From Deltaproteobacteria bacterium (GTDB lineage Bacteria; Myxococcota; Myxococcia; Myxococcales; 40CM-4-68-19), in assembly GCA_005879505.1 (NCBI GenBank), contig VBKQ01000260.1, forward strand, positions 1 to 12,960: 12,960 nt of DNA, written 5' to 3'. The notes under the pieces were generated by a model. The model searched no databases and had not been told where the DNA came from. It worked only from the letters and a program-made list of their open reading frames with translations. This document shows positions 6,862 to 12,960 of the stretch, in pieces. The position numbers were made by a program, and so were the translations under genes. Position 1 is the stretch's first letter. Each line of letters opens with the position of its first letter.

Positions 6862-7751
6862 TGCGCGCGGAGCTGCTCCAGCTCGCTGCGGATCTGGCGC
6901 GAAGGCGCGAGCCGTTCGTGCTGGCGATGGTGGTGCGGCGGGAGCCGTACAGCTCGGCGCACGCGGGCGACATGGCCATCATCACCGCCGACGGCGCCTA
7001 CCACGGCTGGCTGGGAGGGAACTGCACGCAGCCGACCGTCAGGCGCGAGGCGCGCCTCGCTCTCGCCGACGGCAAGTCCCGGCTGGTCTCCCTGTCGCCC
7101 GACCCGAAGTCGCAGGAGCGCCCCGGCGTAACCGCGTTGCCGATGACGTGCCACAGCGGAGGCAGCGTGGAGATCTACCTGGAGCCGATGCTGCCGCCTC
7201 CACAGCTGTGGATCCTGGGCGAGTCGCCCTGCGCCCGAGCCCTGGCGCGGCTCTCGGAAGTGATGGGATACGGCGTGGACCGGGCAGCGGCACCGCCCGC
7301 GGCGCAGGCACCCGTGTTCGCCGTCATCGCCACCATGGGTGAGAACGATGAAGAGGCCCTCGCGGCGGCCATCGCCGCGCGCTGTCCCTATATCGCGGTG
7401 GTTGCGAGCCGTAAGCGGTTCGCGGAGATGCACGAGGCGCTCCTGGCGCGTGGGATCCCGCGTGAGGCGCTCGACCAGGTGCACAATCCCGCCGGCCTGG
7501 ACATCGGCGCGCGTCTGCCCGAGGAGGTCGCCCTGAGCATCCTCGCCGAGATCGTCGGGCTTCGTCGCGCGCAAACCAAATCTGCACCGGTGGACGTGCC
7601 AGCGTCGGAGATCGATCCGGTCTGCGGAATGACAGTCGAGGTGGCGACGGCGCGCCACCGCGCGACGCACGCCGGCCGCGAGTTCTTCTTCTGCAACCCG
7701 CGCTGCCGCGAGAAGTTCCTCGCCGATCCGGTCCGTTTCCTCGCCGCCTGA
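6861..7751 (+). CDS. XdhC/CoxI family protein with C-terminal YHS metal-binding domain
   Basis: This 296-residue protein has the N-terminal XdhC_CoxI domain (about 1-115), with YHGWLGGNCTQPTV and MTCHSGGSVEIYLEP. A shortened Rossmann-like part (about 117-240) reads LWILGESPCARALARL, then FAVIATMGENDEEAL, and ends with PAGLDIGARLPEEVALSILAEI. The classic GxGxxG is absent (GESPCA), and about 30 residues that usually follow seem to be missing near the Ala/Pro-rich stretch (about 136-150). Residues 251-296 form a YHS domain: Cys255 in DPVCGM, then Cys278 and Cys282 in FFFCNPRC. YHS/TRASH-type domains bind metals, often copper or other soft metals. A role in handing metal or cofactor to the Mo-Cu site is an inference. 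The start overlaps the mocA stop as TGATG. Confidence 0.88.
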   Translation: MRAELLQLAADLARRREPFVLAMVVRREPYSSAHAGDMAIITADGAYHGWLGGNCTQPTVRREARLALADGKSRLVSLSPDPKSQERPGVTALPMTCHSGGSVEIYLEPMLPPPQLWILGESPCARALARLSEVMGYGVDRAAAPPAAQAPVFAVIATMGENDEEALAAAIAARCPYIAVVASRKRFAEMHEALLARGIPREALDQVHNPAGLDIGARLPEEVALSILAEIVGLRRAQTKSAPVDVPASEIDPVCGMTVEVATARHRATHAGREFFFCNPRCREKFLADPVRFLAA

Positions 7752-7759
7752 GGCCAGAC

Positions 7760-8383
7760 ATGGCGTTCGAAATCGTCAAGACGTTCGTGGTCCGCTCTCC
7801 CACCGAGCAGGTGTGGAGCTTTCTCACCGATCCGGAAAAGGTCGCCCGCTGTCTTCCCGGCGCCGCGATCACCGGGAAGATCGACGACAAGACATGGCAG
7901 GGAACGATGACCGTGAAGGTTGGGCCCGTCTCCTCCAGCTACAAGGGGAAGGTGGCGTTCGAAAGGCTCGACACCAAAGCGCACACCGCGGAGATTCTCG
8001 CCACGGGCCAGGACGTCCGCGGCCGCGGCGGGGCGGATCTGAAGTTGACGAGCAGCCTGGCGACGAAGGGACCCTCGGAGACCGAGGTCACTACCACCTC
8101 GCGCGTGAACATCACCGGGATCCTCGCGCAGATGGGGCGCGGGATGGTCCAGGACGTGGGCGACCAGATCTTCCAGGTGTTCACGCAGCGAGTCCGCGCC
8201 GAGTTGGAAGCGCCGCCGCGCGCCACCGAGGCACGGCCAGCGGTCGCACCCGCGCCGTCGCCGCCGGCAAGGCCGGAAGCGCTCGACGTCGGCGCTCTCG
8301 GCGCCCGCGCCGCCCTGCGCTCTCCGATCTTCTGGCTGGCGATCGCGCTCATCGCCGGGCTGCTTTTTCTCTTGTTCCGATGA
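7760..8383 (+). CDS. coxG: CoxG, SRPBCC-fold membrane anchor/recruitment protein of CO dehydrogenase
   Basis: This 207-residue protein has a CoxG-type SRPBCC (START-like) domain at about 1-148; the opening FEIVKTFVVRSPTEQVWSFL and the segment PEKVARCLPGA are typical. An Ala/Pro-rich linker follows (about 152-175). A single C-terminal hydrophobic helix, FWLAIALIAGLLFLLFR, would anchor it in the inner membrane. CoxG proteins recruit CO dehydrogenase to the membrane and are proposed to help pass electrons to quinone through the SRPBCC cavity. The gene starts 8 bp after the YHS-fusion gene with a GAGG site 6 bases upstream. It lies just before coxM, unlike Oligotropha, where coxG comes after the structural genes. 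Confidence 0.9.
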   Translation: MAFEIVKTFVVRSPTEQVWSFLTDPEKVARCLPGAAITGKIDDKTWQGTMTVKVGPVSSSYKGKVAFERLDTKAHTAEILATGQDVRGRGGADLKLTSSLATKGPSETEVTTTSRVNITGILAQMGRGMVQDVGDQIFQVFTQRVRAELEAPPRATEARPAVAPAPSPPARPEALDVGALGARAALRSPIFWLAIALIAGLLFLLFR

Positions 8384-8401
8384 ACCACGAAGGAGTGAAC
8401 C

Positions 8402-9274
8402 ATGATCCCGTCCGCGTTCGACTATCACGCGCCCGCCTCGATTCCCGAGGCGATCGCTTTGCTCTCGCGATTCGGCGAGTCGGCGAAGGTCATCTCCGGA
8501 GGGCAAAGCCTGCTCCCGTTGCTCAAGCTGCGGCTGGGCACGGCGGAGCACCTCGTCGACATCGGACGGATTGCCGGGCTGGAGTACGTGCGCGAGGAAG
8601 GCGGTTCCTTGCGCATCGGCGGCCGCACCCGGGAGTCGGTGCTGGAGCGCTCGGAGATCGTGCAGACACGCTTTCCCATCCTGCTCGACACGGCGCGCGT
8701 CATCGCCGATCCCCTGGTCCGCAACCGCGCCACGGTGGGCGGAAACCTCGCACACGGCGATCCCGCCAACGACCACCCCGCGACCATGCTGGCGCTGCGC
8801 GCGACCGTGGTGGCGCAGGGGCCGAACGGGGAACGGACGATACCCATCGATCGCTTCTTCACGGGCTTGTTCGCGACGGCGCTGGCCGCGGATGAGATCC
8901 TCACCGAGATCCGCATCCCGGTGCCGCCCAATCGGTCCGGCGGCGCGTACATGAAGCTGGAGCGCAAGGTCGGCGACTACGCGACCGCGGCTGCCGCCGC
9001 CCAGGTGACGCTCGACGGCGCCGGCAACTTCACGGAGGTGGGCCTCGCCCTCACCAACGCCGGCCCGGTCCCCGTCCGCGCCTCGGCGGCGGAGGACGTC
9101 CTTCTGGGAAAGCGGGCCGATGACGCCCGCATCGCCGAGGCGGCGCGGCGTGCCGCGGAAGTTGCGTCTCCCACCGCCGATCGCCGCGGGTCCGTCGAAT
9201 ACAAGCGCGAGATGGCGCGCGTGCTCGCCGTGCGCGCGCTGAAGAAGGCCGTCGAGCGCGCGGGAGGCCGATAG
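8402..9274 (+). CDS. coxM: CO dehydrogenase medium subunit CoxM (FAD-binding)
   Basis: A 290-residue flavoprotein subunit. FAD-binding motifs stand at the same residue numbers as in the Oligotropha enzyme: SGGQS at 32-36 and TVGG at 111-114, followed by NLAHGDPANDHPA. The C-terminal domain (about 175-285) is of the CO_deh_flav_C type. FAD here passes electrons from the second [2Fe-2S] cluster of CoxS to the quinone pool. The ATG is preceded by AAGGAG (8390-8395). The M-S-L order with near-zero spacing is the form I arrangement. It is paralogous to the form II subunit at 1257-2129. Confidence 0.95.
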   Translation: MIPSAFDYHAPASIPEAIALLSRFGESAKVISGGQSLLPLLKLRLGTAEHLVDIGRIAGLEYVREEGGSLRIGGRTRESVLERSEIVQTRFPILLDTARVIADPLVRNRATVGGNLAHGDPANDHPATMLALRATVVAQGPNGERTIPIDRFFTGLFATALAADEILTEIRIPVPPNRSGGAYMKLERKVGDYATAAAAAQVTLDGAGNFTEVGLALTNAGPVPVRASAAEDVLLGKRADDARIAEAARRAAEVASPTADRRGSVEYKREMARVLAVRALKKAVERAGGR

Positions 9275-9276
9275 CC

Positions 9277-9753
9277 ATGTCCAGGCATGACATCCAACTG
9301 AGCGTCAACGGCGCTACGCACCGCGTGCAGGTCGAGTCTCGGCTGTTGCTCGTCCACCTGCTCCGCGAGAACCTGCGCCTGACCGGCACGCACATCGGCT
9401 GCGACACCACGCACTGCGGCGCCTGCACGGTGCTGCTCGACGGCGATCCGGTGAAGTCGTGCACGGTCCTCGCCGTCCAGGCCGAGGGCTCGCAGATCAC
9501 CACGGTGGAAGGCCTGGAGCAGGACGGAAAGCTGCACCCTGTCCAGGAGGCGTTCTGGGAGAACCACGGGCTGCAGTGCGGCTACTGCACGCCGGGGATG
9601 ATGATCACGGGCTGCGCCCTGCTCGCCCGCGACAAGAATCCCTCCGAGGCGCAGATCCGCGAGGCCATCAGCGGCAACCTCTGCCGCTGCACCGGGTACT
9701 CGAACATCGTCAAGGCCATCCAGTCCGCAGCCGAGCACCTGCGGCAGCAGTAG
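9277..9753 (+). CDS. coxS: CO dehydrogenase small subunit CoxS (two [2Fe-2S] clusters)
   Basis: A 158-residue iron-sulfur subunit. All eight ligand cysteines are present at the positions of the Oligotropha protein: Cys42, 47, 50 and 62 in the plant-ferredoxin-like N-terminal domain, and Cys101, 104, 136 and 138 in the helical C-terminal domain (QCGYCTPGMM and NLCRCTGY). It relays electrons from the Mo-Cu site of CoxL to FAD of CoxM. The start lies 2 bp after the coxM stop, with GGGAGG inside the end of coxM (9262-9267). Confidence 0.97.
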   Translation: MSRHDIQLSVNGATHRVQVESRLLLVHLLRENLRLTGTHIGCDTTHCGACTVLLDGDPVKSCTVLAVQAEGSQITTVEGLEQDGKLHPVQEAFWENHGLQCGYCTPGMMITGCALLARDKNPSEAQIREAISGNLCRCTGYSNIVKAIQSAAEHLRQQ

Positions 9754-9757
9754 GAGG
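9752..9757 (+). promoter_or_regulatory. Ribosome binding site of form I coxL
   Basis: AGGAGG starts inside the coxS stop codon (TAG at 9751-9753) and ends 6 bases before the coxL ATG at 9764. It fixes the coxL start and couples coxL to coxS. Confidence 0.85.
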
Positions 9758-9763
9758 ATCCCA

Positions 9764-12133
9764 ATGAGCGAGCCCAGGACGAGCCCGGAAGTGTGCGGCA
9801 TGGGTCACTCGATGAAGCGCAAGGAGGACCCGCGCTTCATCCGCGGCAAGGGCAACTACGTCGACGACATCCAGCTTCCCGGGATGCTGCACATGGACAT
9901 CGTGCGCAGCCCGTTCGCGCACGCGAAGATCAAGTCGATCGACGCGAGCAAGGCGCTGAAGATCCCCGGCGTGCTGGCGGTGATCACCGGGGAGACGCTG
10001 GCCAAGTACAACCTGCACTGGATGCCCACCCTGATGTCGGACACGCAGATGGTGCTTCCGACCGAGAAGGTGATGTACCAGGCGCAGGAGGTGGCCGCGG
10101 TGATCGCCACCGATCGGTACGTGGCGGCGGACGGCGTGGAGGCGGTGGAGGTGGATTACGAGCCGTTGCCGGTGGTCGTCGATCCGTTCAAGGCGCTCGC
10201 TCCCGATGCACCCGTCCTACGCACCGACAAGAAGGACAAGAAGGACAACCGCATCTTCCACTGGCAGGCGGGCGATCGCGCCGCGACGGACAAGGCGTTC
10301 GCCGAGTCGGACGTGGTGGTGAAGCAGGACATGTACATCCCGCGCATCCACGTCGCCTCCATCGAGACCTGCGGCTGTGTGGCCGACTTCGATCGCGTCA
10401 GCGGCAAGCTGACCGTCTACATGACCACCCAGGCGCCGCACGCCGTGCGCACGGTGTTCGCGCTGGTCGCCGGTCATGTGGGGCTCTCGGAAGAAAAGAT
10501 CAGGATCATCTCCCCCGACATCGGCGGCGGATTCGGCGGCAAGGTGCCGGTCTATCCCGGCTACGTGATCGCGGTGGCCGCTTCCGTCGTCATCGGCAAG
10601 CCGGTGAAGTGGGTGGAGGACCGGATGGAGAACCTCCAGGCCGACTCCTTCGCCCGCGACTACCACATCCACGCGGAGCTGGCGGCGAAGAAGGACGGCA
10701 CCATGACGGCGCTGCGAATCAAGACCCTCGCCGACCACGGATACGCGGACGCTGCGGCGAACCCGTCGAAGTTCCCCGCCGGCCTGTTCTCCATCTGCAC
10801 CGGATCGTATGCGCTGAAGCACGCCTTCGCCGAGGTGGACGGCGTCTACACGAACAAGCCGCCTGGCGGAATCGCGTATCGCTGCTCCTTCCGCGTCACC
10901 GAGGCTGTGCACTGCATCGAGCGGATCACCGACGTGCTCGCGCAGGAGCTGAAGATGGATCCGGCGGAGCTGCGGCTGAAGAACTTCATCCCGCCCGAGA
11001 AGTTCCCCTGGAAGTCGGCGCTCGGCTGGGAGTACGACAGCGGCAATTATCCGGCGGCGCTGCACAAGGCGATGGAGATCGTCGGGTACGAGGCGCTCCG
11101 CAAGGAGCAGGCCGAGAAGCGCGCGCGCGGGGAGCTGATGGGGATCTGCATCTCCAGCTTCACGGAGATCGTCGGCGCCGGCCCGAGCAAGCAGTTCGAC
11201 ATCCTCGGCCTGAAGATGTTCGATTCCTGCGAGCTCCGCATCCATCCCACCGGAAAGGCCCTCGCGCGGTTCGGCACCAAGTCGCAGGGTCAGGGGCACG
11301 AGACGACGTACGCGCAGATCATCGCCGAGGAGCTGGGGATCCCGGCGGCGCAGGTGCAGGTCGAGGAAGGCGACACCGACACCGCCCCGTATGGTCTGGG
11401 CACGTACGCCAGCCGCTCGACGCCGACGGCGGGAGCCGCCGGCTCGCTCGCCGCGCGCAAGGTGCGGGAGAAGGCGAAGCAGATCGCCGCGCACCTGCTC
11501 GAGTGCTCGCCGGACGATCTGGTGTGGGAGCCGGGGAAGTTTTCGGTGAAGGGGGCTCCGTCGCGGAGCAAGACCATCCAGGAAATCGCGCTCGCCGCGT
11601 ATACCAACCACCCGCAGGGAATGGAGGCGGGGCTGGAAGCGGTCTCGTACTACGACCCGCCGAATCTCACCTTCCCGTTCGGCTCCTACATCGCGGTGGT
11701 CGACATCGATCGCGGCACCGGCCAGGTCAAGGTGCGCAGGTTCGTCGCGGTCGACGACTGCGGGAACATCATCAATCCCATGATCGTCGACGGCCAGATC
11801 CACGGCGGCCTGGCCATGGGCCTCGCGCCCGCGCTGCTCGAGGAGATCAGCTACGACGACGAGGGAAACATCACGGGCGGAAGCTTCATGGACTACCTGC
11901 TGCCAACGGCGGTGGAGACCCCGAGCTGGGAGACCGCGAAGACGGTCACGCCGTCGCCGCACCATCCGTTCGGCGCGAAGGGCGTGGGAGAGTCGGCAAC
12001 CGTGGGCGCACCGCCCGCGATTGCAAACGCGGTGGTCGATGCGCTCGCGCACCTCGGCGTGCGCCACGTCGAAATTCCCATCACGCCGGAGAAGGTCTGG
12101 CGGCTGCTCAAGGAGAAGGGCCTGGCAGAGTAA
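9764..12133 (+). CDS. coxL: Form I CO dehydrogenase large subunit CoxL (Mo-Cu active site)
   Basis: A 789-residue catalytic subunit, close to the usual 800-810. The form I signature AYRCSFR is at residues 371-377 (bases 10874-10894). Cys374 matches Cys388 of the Oligotropha enzyme, which holds the copper of the Mo-S-Cu centre. Other cofactor motifs are GGGFGGK at 254-260, SQGQGHETTYAQ, GTYASRSTPTAGAA, and GAKGVGES near the C-terminus, where Glu743 is the conserved catalytic Glu. IETCGCVADFD is also typical of form I. The enzyme oxidises CO with water to CO2 and passes two electrons to CoxS. It lies 10 bp after coxS and is the last gene of the operon, with its stop codon abutting the stop of the convergent regulator. 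A short Lys/Asp-rich repeat (DKKDKKD) lies in a surface-type segment around residue 155. The motif makes true CO dehydrogenase very likely. Confidence 0.97.
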   Translation: MSEPRTSPEVCGMGHSMKRKEDPRFIRGKGNYVDDIQLPGMLHMDIVRSPFAHAKIKSIDASKALKIPGVLAVITGETLAKYNLHWMPTLMSDTQMVLPTEKVMYQAQEVAAVIATDRYVAADGVEAVEVDYEPLPVVVDPFKALAPDAPVLRTDKKDKKDNRIFHWQAGDRAATDKAFAESDVVVKQDMYIPRIHVASIETCGCVADFDRVSGKLTVYMTTQAPHAVRTVFALVAGHVGLSEEKIRIISPDIGGGFGGKVPVYPGYVIAVAASVVIGKPVKWVEDRMENLQADSFARDYHIHAELAAKKDGTMTALRIKTLADHGYADAAANPSKFPAGLFSICTGSYALKHAFAEVDGVYTNKPPGGIAYRCSFRVTEAVHCIERITDVLAQELKMDPAELRLKNFIPPEKFPWKSALGWEYDSGNYPAALHKAMEIVGYEALRKEQAEKRARGELMGICISSFTEIVGAGPSKQFDILGLKMFDSCELRIHPTGKALARFGTKSQGQGHETTYAQIIAEELGIPAAQVQVEEGDTDTAPYGLGTYASRSTPTAGAAGSLAARKVREKAKQIAAHLLECSPDDLVWEPGKFSVKGAPSRSKTIQEIALAAYTNHPQGMEAGLEAVSYYDPPNLTFPFGSYIAVVDIDRGTGQVKVRRFVAVDDCGNIINPMIVDGQIHGGLAMGLAPALLEEISYDDEGNITGGSFMDYLLPTAVETPSWETAKTVTPSPHHPFGAKGVGESATVGAPPAIANAVVDALAHLGVRHVEIPITPEKVWRLLKEKGLAE

Positions 12134-12960
12134 CTACTCCTGCTGTCCGCGCAGCCACGCCGCGACCGCCTCCGTCCGGCTGCGGAGCCCGTGCTCGCGC
12201 AGCAGCCGGTCGACATGGGTACGCACCGTGCGGTGCGCCAGCCCGAGTCGTGACGCGACTTCCTTGTCCGACAGGCCGGACGCGATCAGCGCGAGCACCT
12301 GCGATTGCCGCGGGGTGAGGCGCAGCCGGTGCACGGAACCTTCCACCCGTCGATACGCGCCAGATGCGTGCGTGGCGAGCTCGGCCAGCACCCGCTCGTC
12401 CTCCGGGGAGAAAGCCCTCGGACGGTACGAGGCCAGATAGGTGAGGCCGACGACGATGCCTTCGCTCGCGAGGGGAAAATACATCGACGAGCGGACCGGA
12501 GGGGTCTGCCTGTCGCGGGCAATATCTTCCCCCTCGTCGGCCAAGCCCCCGGCGACGAGACGGTAGAGCGTCAGCGCGCGTTGTCGCACCCAATCCAACG
12601 CCTCCTGCGGGCACTCCGCAACGGCGTGGACGTCGATCACGGGCTCGGAGCCGGGGCGCGCGATCACGGCCGCGCCGACGTCGAACCTGAGGATGCGCTC
12701 GAGCGCACGGGGAAGCAGCCCGGCCAGGTGCGCGTACGAACGCGGCTGGATGTCGGAAATGCCGGAGGTCGCGATCGTGGAGTCGGGCACGGCCGGCGCC
12801 GCAATCATCGCTCGTACCGCCATCGCCAATTCGATGTTGCTCGGGTTGCGCAGAACGATGACGGGATCCGCCGCGGGCGCCTCACCTGCCGGCATGCCGG
12901 GTTCGCGAAGGACGGCGATCGCGGGCAGTCCAGGTTGCTGCTCGCGGATGTGCTGGATCG
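12134..12960 (-). CDS. LuxR-type transcriptional regulator with GAF-like domain (5' cut by window edge)
   Basis: 274 residues are visible, and the frame stays open to the window edge. The last 61 residues are a LuxR/FixJ-type helix-turn-helix, with LTPRQSQVLALIASGLSDKEVASRLGL read as LTPRQSQ, GLSDKEVASRL and HRTVRTHVDRLL. The middle (about 70-205) looks like a GAF sensor domain, ending VVGLTYLASY and FSPEDERVLAELATHA. The part before it (IREQQPGLPAIAVL, then PVIVLRNPSNIELAMAVRAMI) resembles the end of a response-regulator receiver domain, so the ATG at 12895 is probably internal and not the start. The gene meets coxL stop-to-stop with no gap. It could control the cox operon, but no operator was identified and the signal is unknown; it could also serve genes beyond the window. 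Confidence 0.85.
   Translation of the reverse strand, partial: IQHIREQQPGLPAIAVLREPGMPAGEAPAADPVIVLRNPSNIELAMAVRAMIAAPAVPDSTIATSGISDIQPRSYAHLAGLLPRALERILRFDVGAAVIARPGSEPVIDVHAVAECPQEALDWVRQRALTLYRLVAGGLADEGEDIARDRQTPPVRSSMYFPLASEGIVVGLTYLASYRPRAFSPEDERVLAELATHASGAYRRVEGSVHRLRLTPRQSQVLALIASGLSDKEVASRLGLAHRTVRTHVDRLLREHGLRSRTEAVAAWLRGQQE

Noticed and set aside
10224..10245. A short repeat encoding DKKDKKD in coxL as a possible regulatory or mobile repeat.
   Set aside because: It is in frame, short, and fits a charged surface loop; simple local duplication explains it.
10217..12067. A 616-codon open frame on the minus strand opposite coxL.
   Set aside because: It mirrors coxL codon structure in a high-GC gene, has Arg/His-rich composition with no domain, and coxL is certain on the + strand.
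12121..12145. A terminator between coxL and the convergent regulator.
   Set aside because: The two stop codons are adjacent and no stem with a T-run is visible there.
9793..12318. An 841-codon open frame on the + strand overlapping coxL in another frame.
   Set aside because: Its translation is Arg/Gly-rich without motifs; it is a GC-rich shadow of coxL.
12134..12895. Starting the LuxR-type regulator at the ATG at 12895.
   Set aside because: The frame stays open to the window edge and the upstream codons continue a receiver-like segment, so the gene is more likely truncated by the window.
1..12960. CRISPR arrays, tRNA or rRNA genes, transposase genes.
   Set aside because: No regularly spaced repeats, no cloverleaf-like or rRNA segments, and no transposase motif seen in any frame.

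Overview
The window is a high-GC, gene-dense bacterial segment with strong Shine-Dalgarno sites, GTG starts and stop/start overlaps. It encodes a molybdenum hydroxylase locus of the aerobic carbon monoxide dehydrogenase (cox) type. The sequence fits a free-living aerobic CO-scavenging bacterium. I cannot assign a phylum with confidence from the sequence alone.

Layout. (1) Bases 1-2129, + strand: the 3' part of a large subunit of the form II (CoxL-like) class, whose visible edge reads A-G-R-P-E-A, followed by its FAD subunit (coxM-like). This L-then-M order is the usual form II order. (2) Bases 2130-2198: a short cluster of GTTCCGGGA / GGGACAC repeats between convergent genes. (3) Bases 2172-5124, - strand: a three-gene unit, coxD (MoxR AAA+ ATPase), coxE (VWA/MIDAS protein) and a molybdopterin-binding-domain protein. 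(4) Bases 5157-12133, + strand: seven tightly packed genes. They are an XdhC/CoxI-family protein, a MocA-type cytidylyltransferase, a second XdhC/CoxI-family protein with a C-terminal YHS metal-binding domain, coxG, then coxM, coxS and coxL. This CoxL carries the diagnostic form I active-site loop AYRCSFR, and CoxS and CoxM keep every cofactor-binding residue at the expected position. (5) Bases 12134-12960, - strand: a LuxR-type regulator with a GAF-like domain and probably a receiver-like N-terminus, cut by the window edge. It converges stop-to-stop on coxL.

How it works together. CoxL, CoxS and CoxM would form the (LSM)2 enzyme that oxidises CO with water at a Mo-Cu site and passes electrons through two [2Fe-2S] clusters to FAD. 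MocA would make the molybdopterin cytosine dinucleotide cofactor. The XdhC/CoxI proteins and the molybdopterin-binding protein would carry or insert the cofactor. CoxD and CoxE are the ATPase/VWA pair known to be needed to build the Mo-Cu centre. CoxG would anchor the enzyme at the membrane. The neighbouring form II enzyme may draw on the same maturation genes.

Most notable points: form I and form II enzymes around one set of maturation genes; an XdhC/CoxI-YHS fusion that could handle metal; a perfect 11-bp palindrome lying in frame inside the first xdhC gene; related short repeats at the other end of the inverted coxD-coxE block; and divergent coxD/xdhC start codons only 32 bp apart. The core is a known system. 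I see no evidence for a wholly new one.
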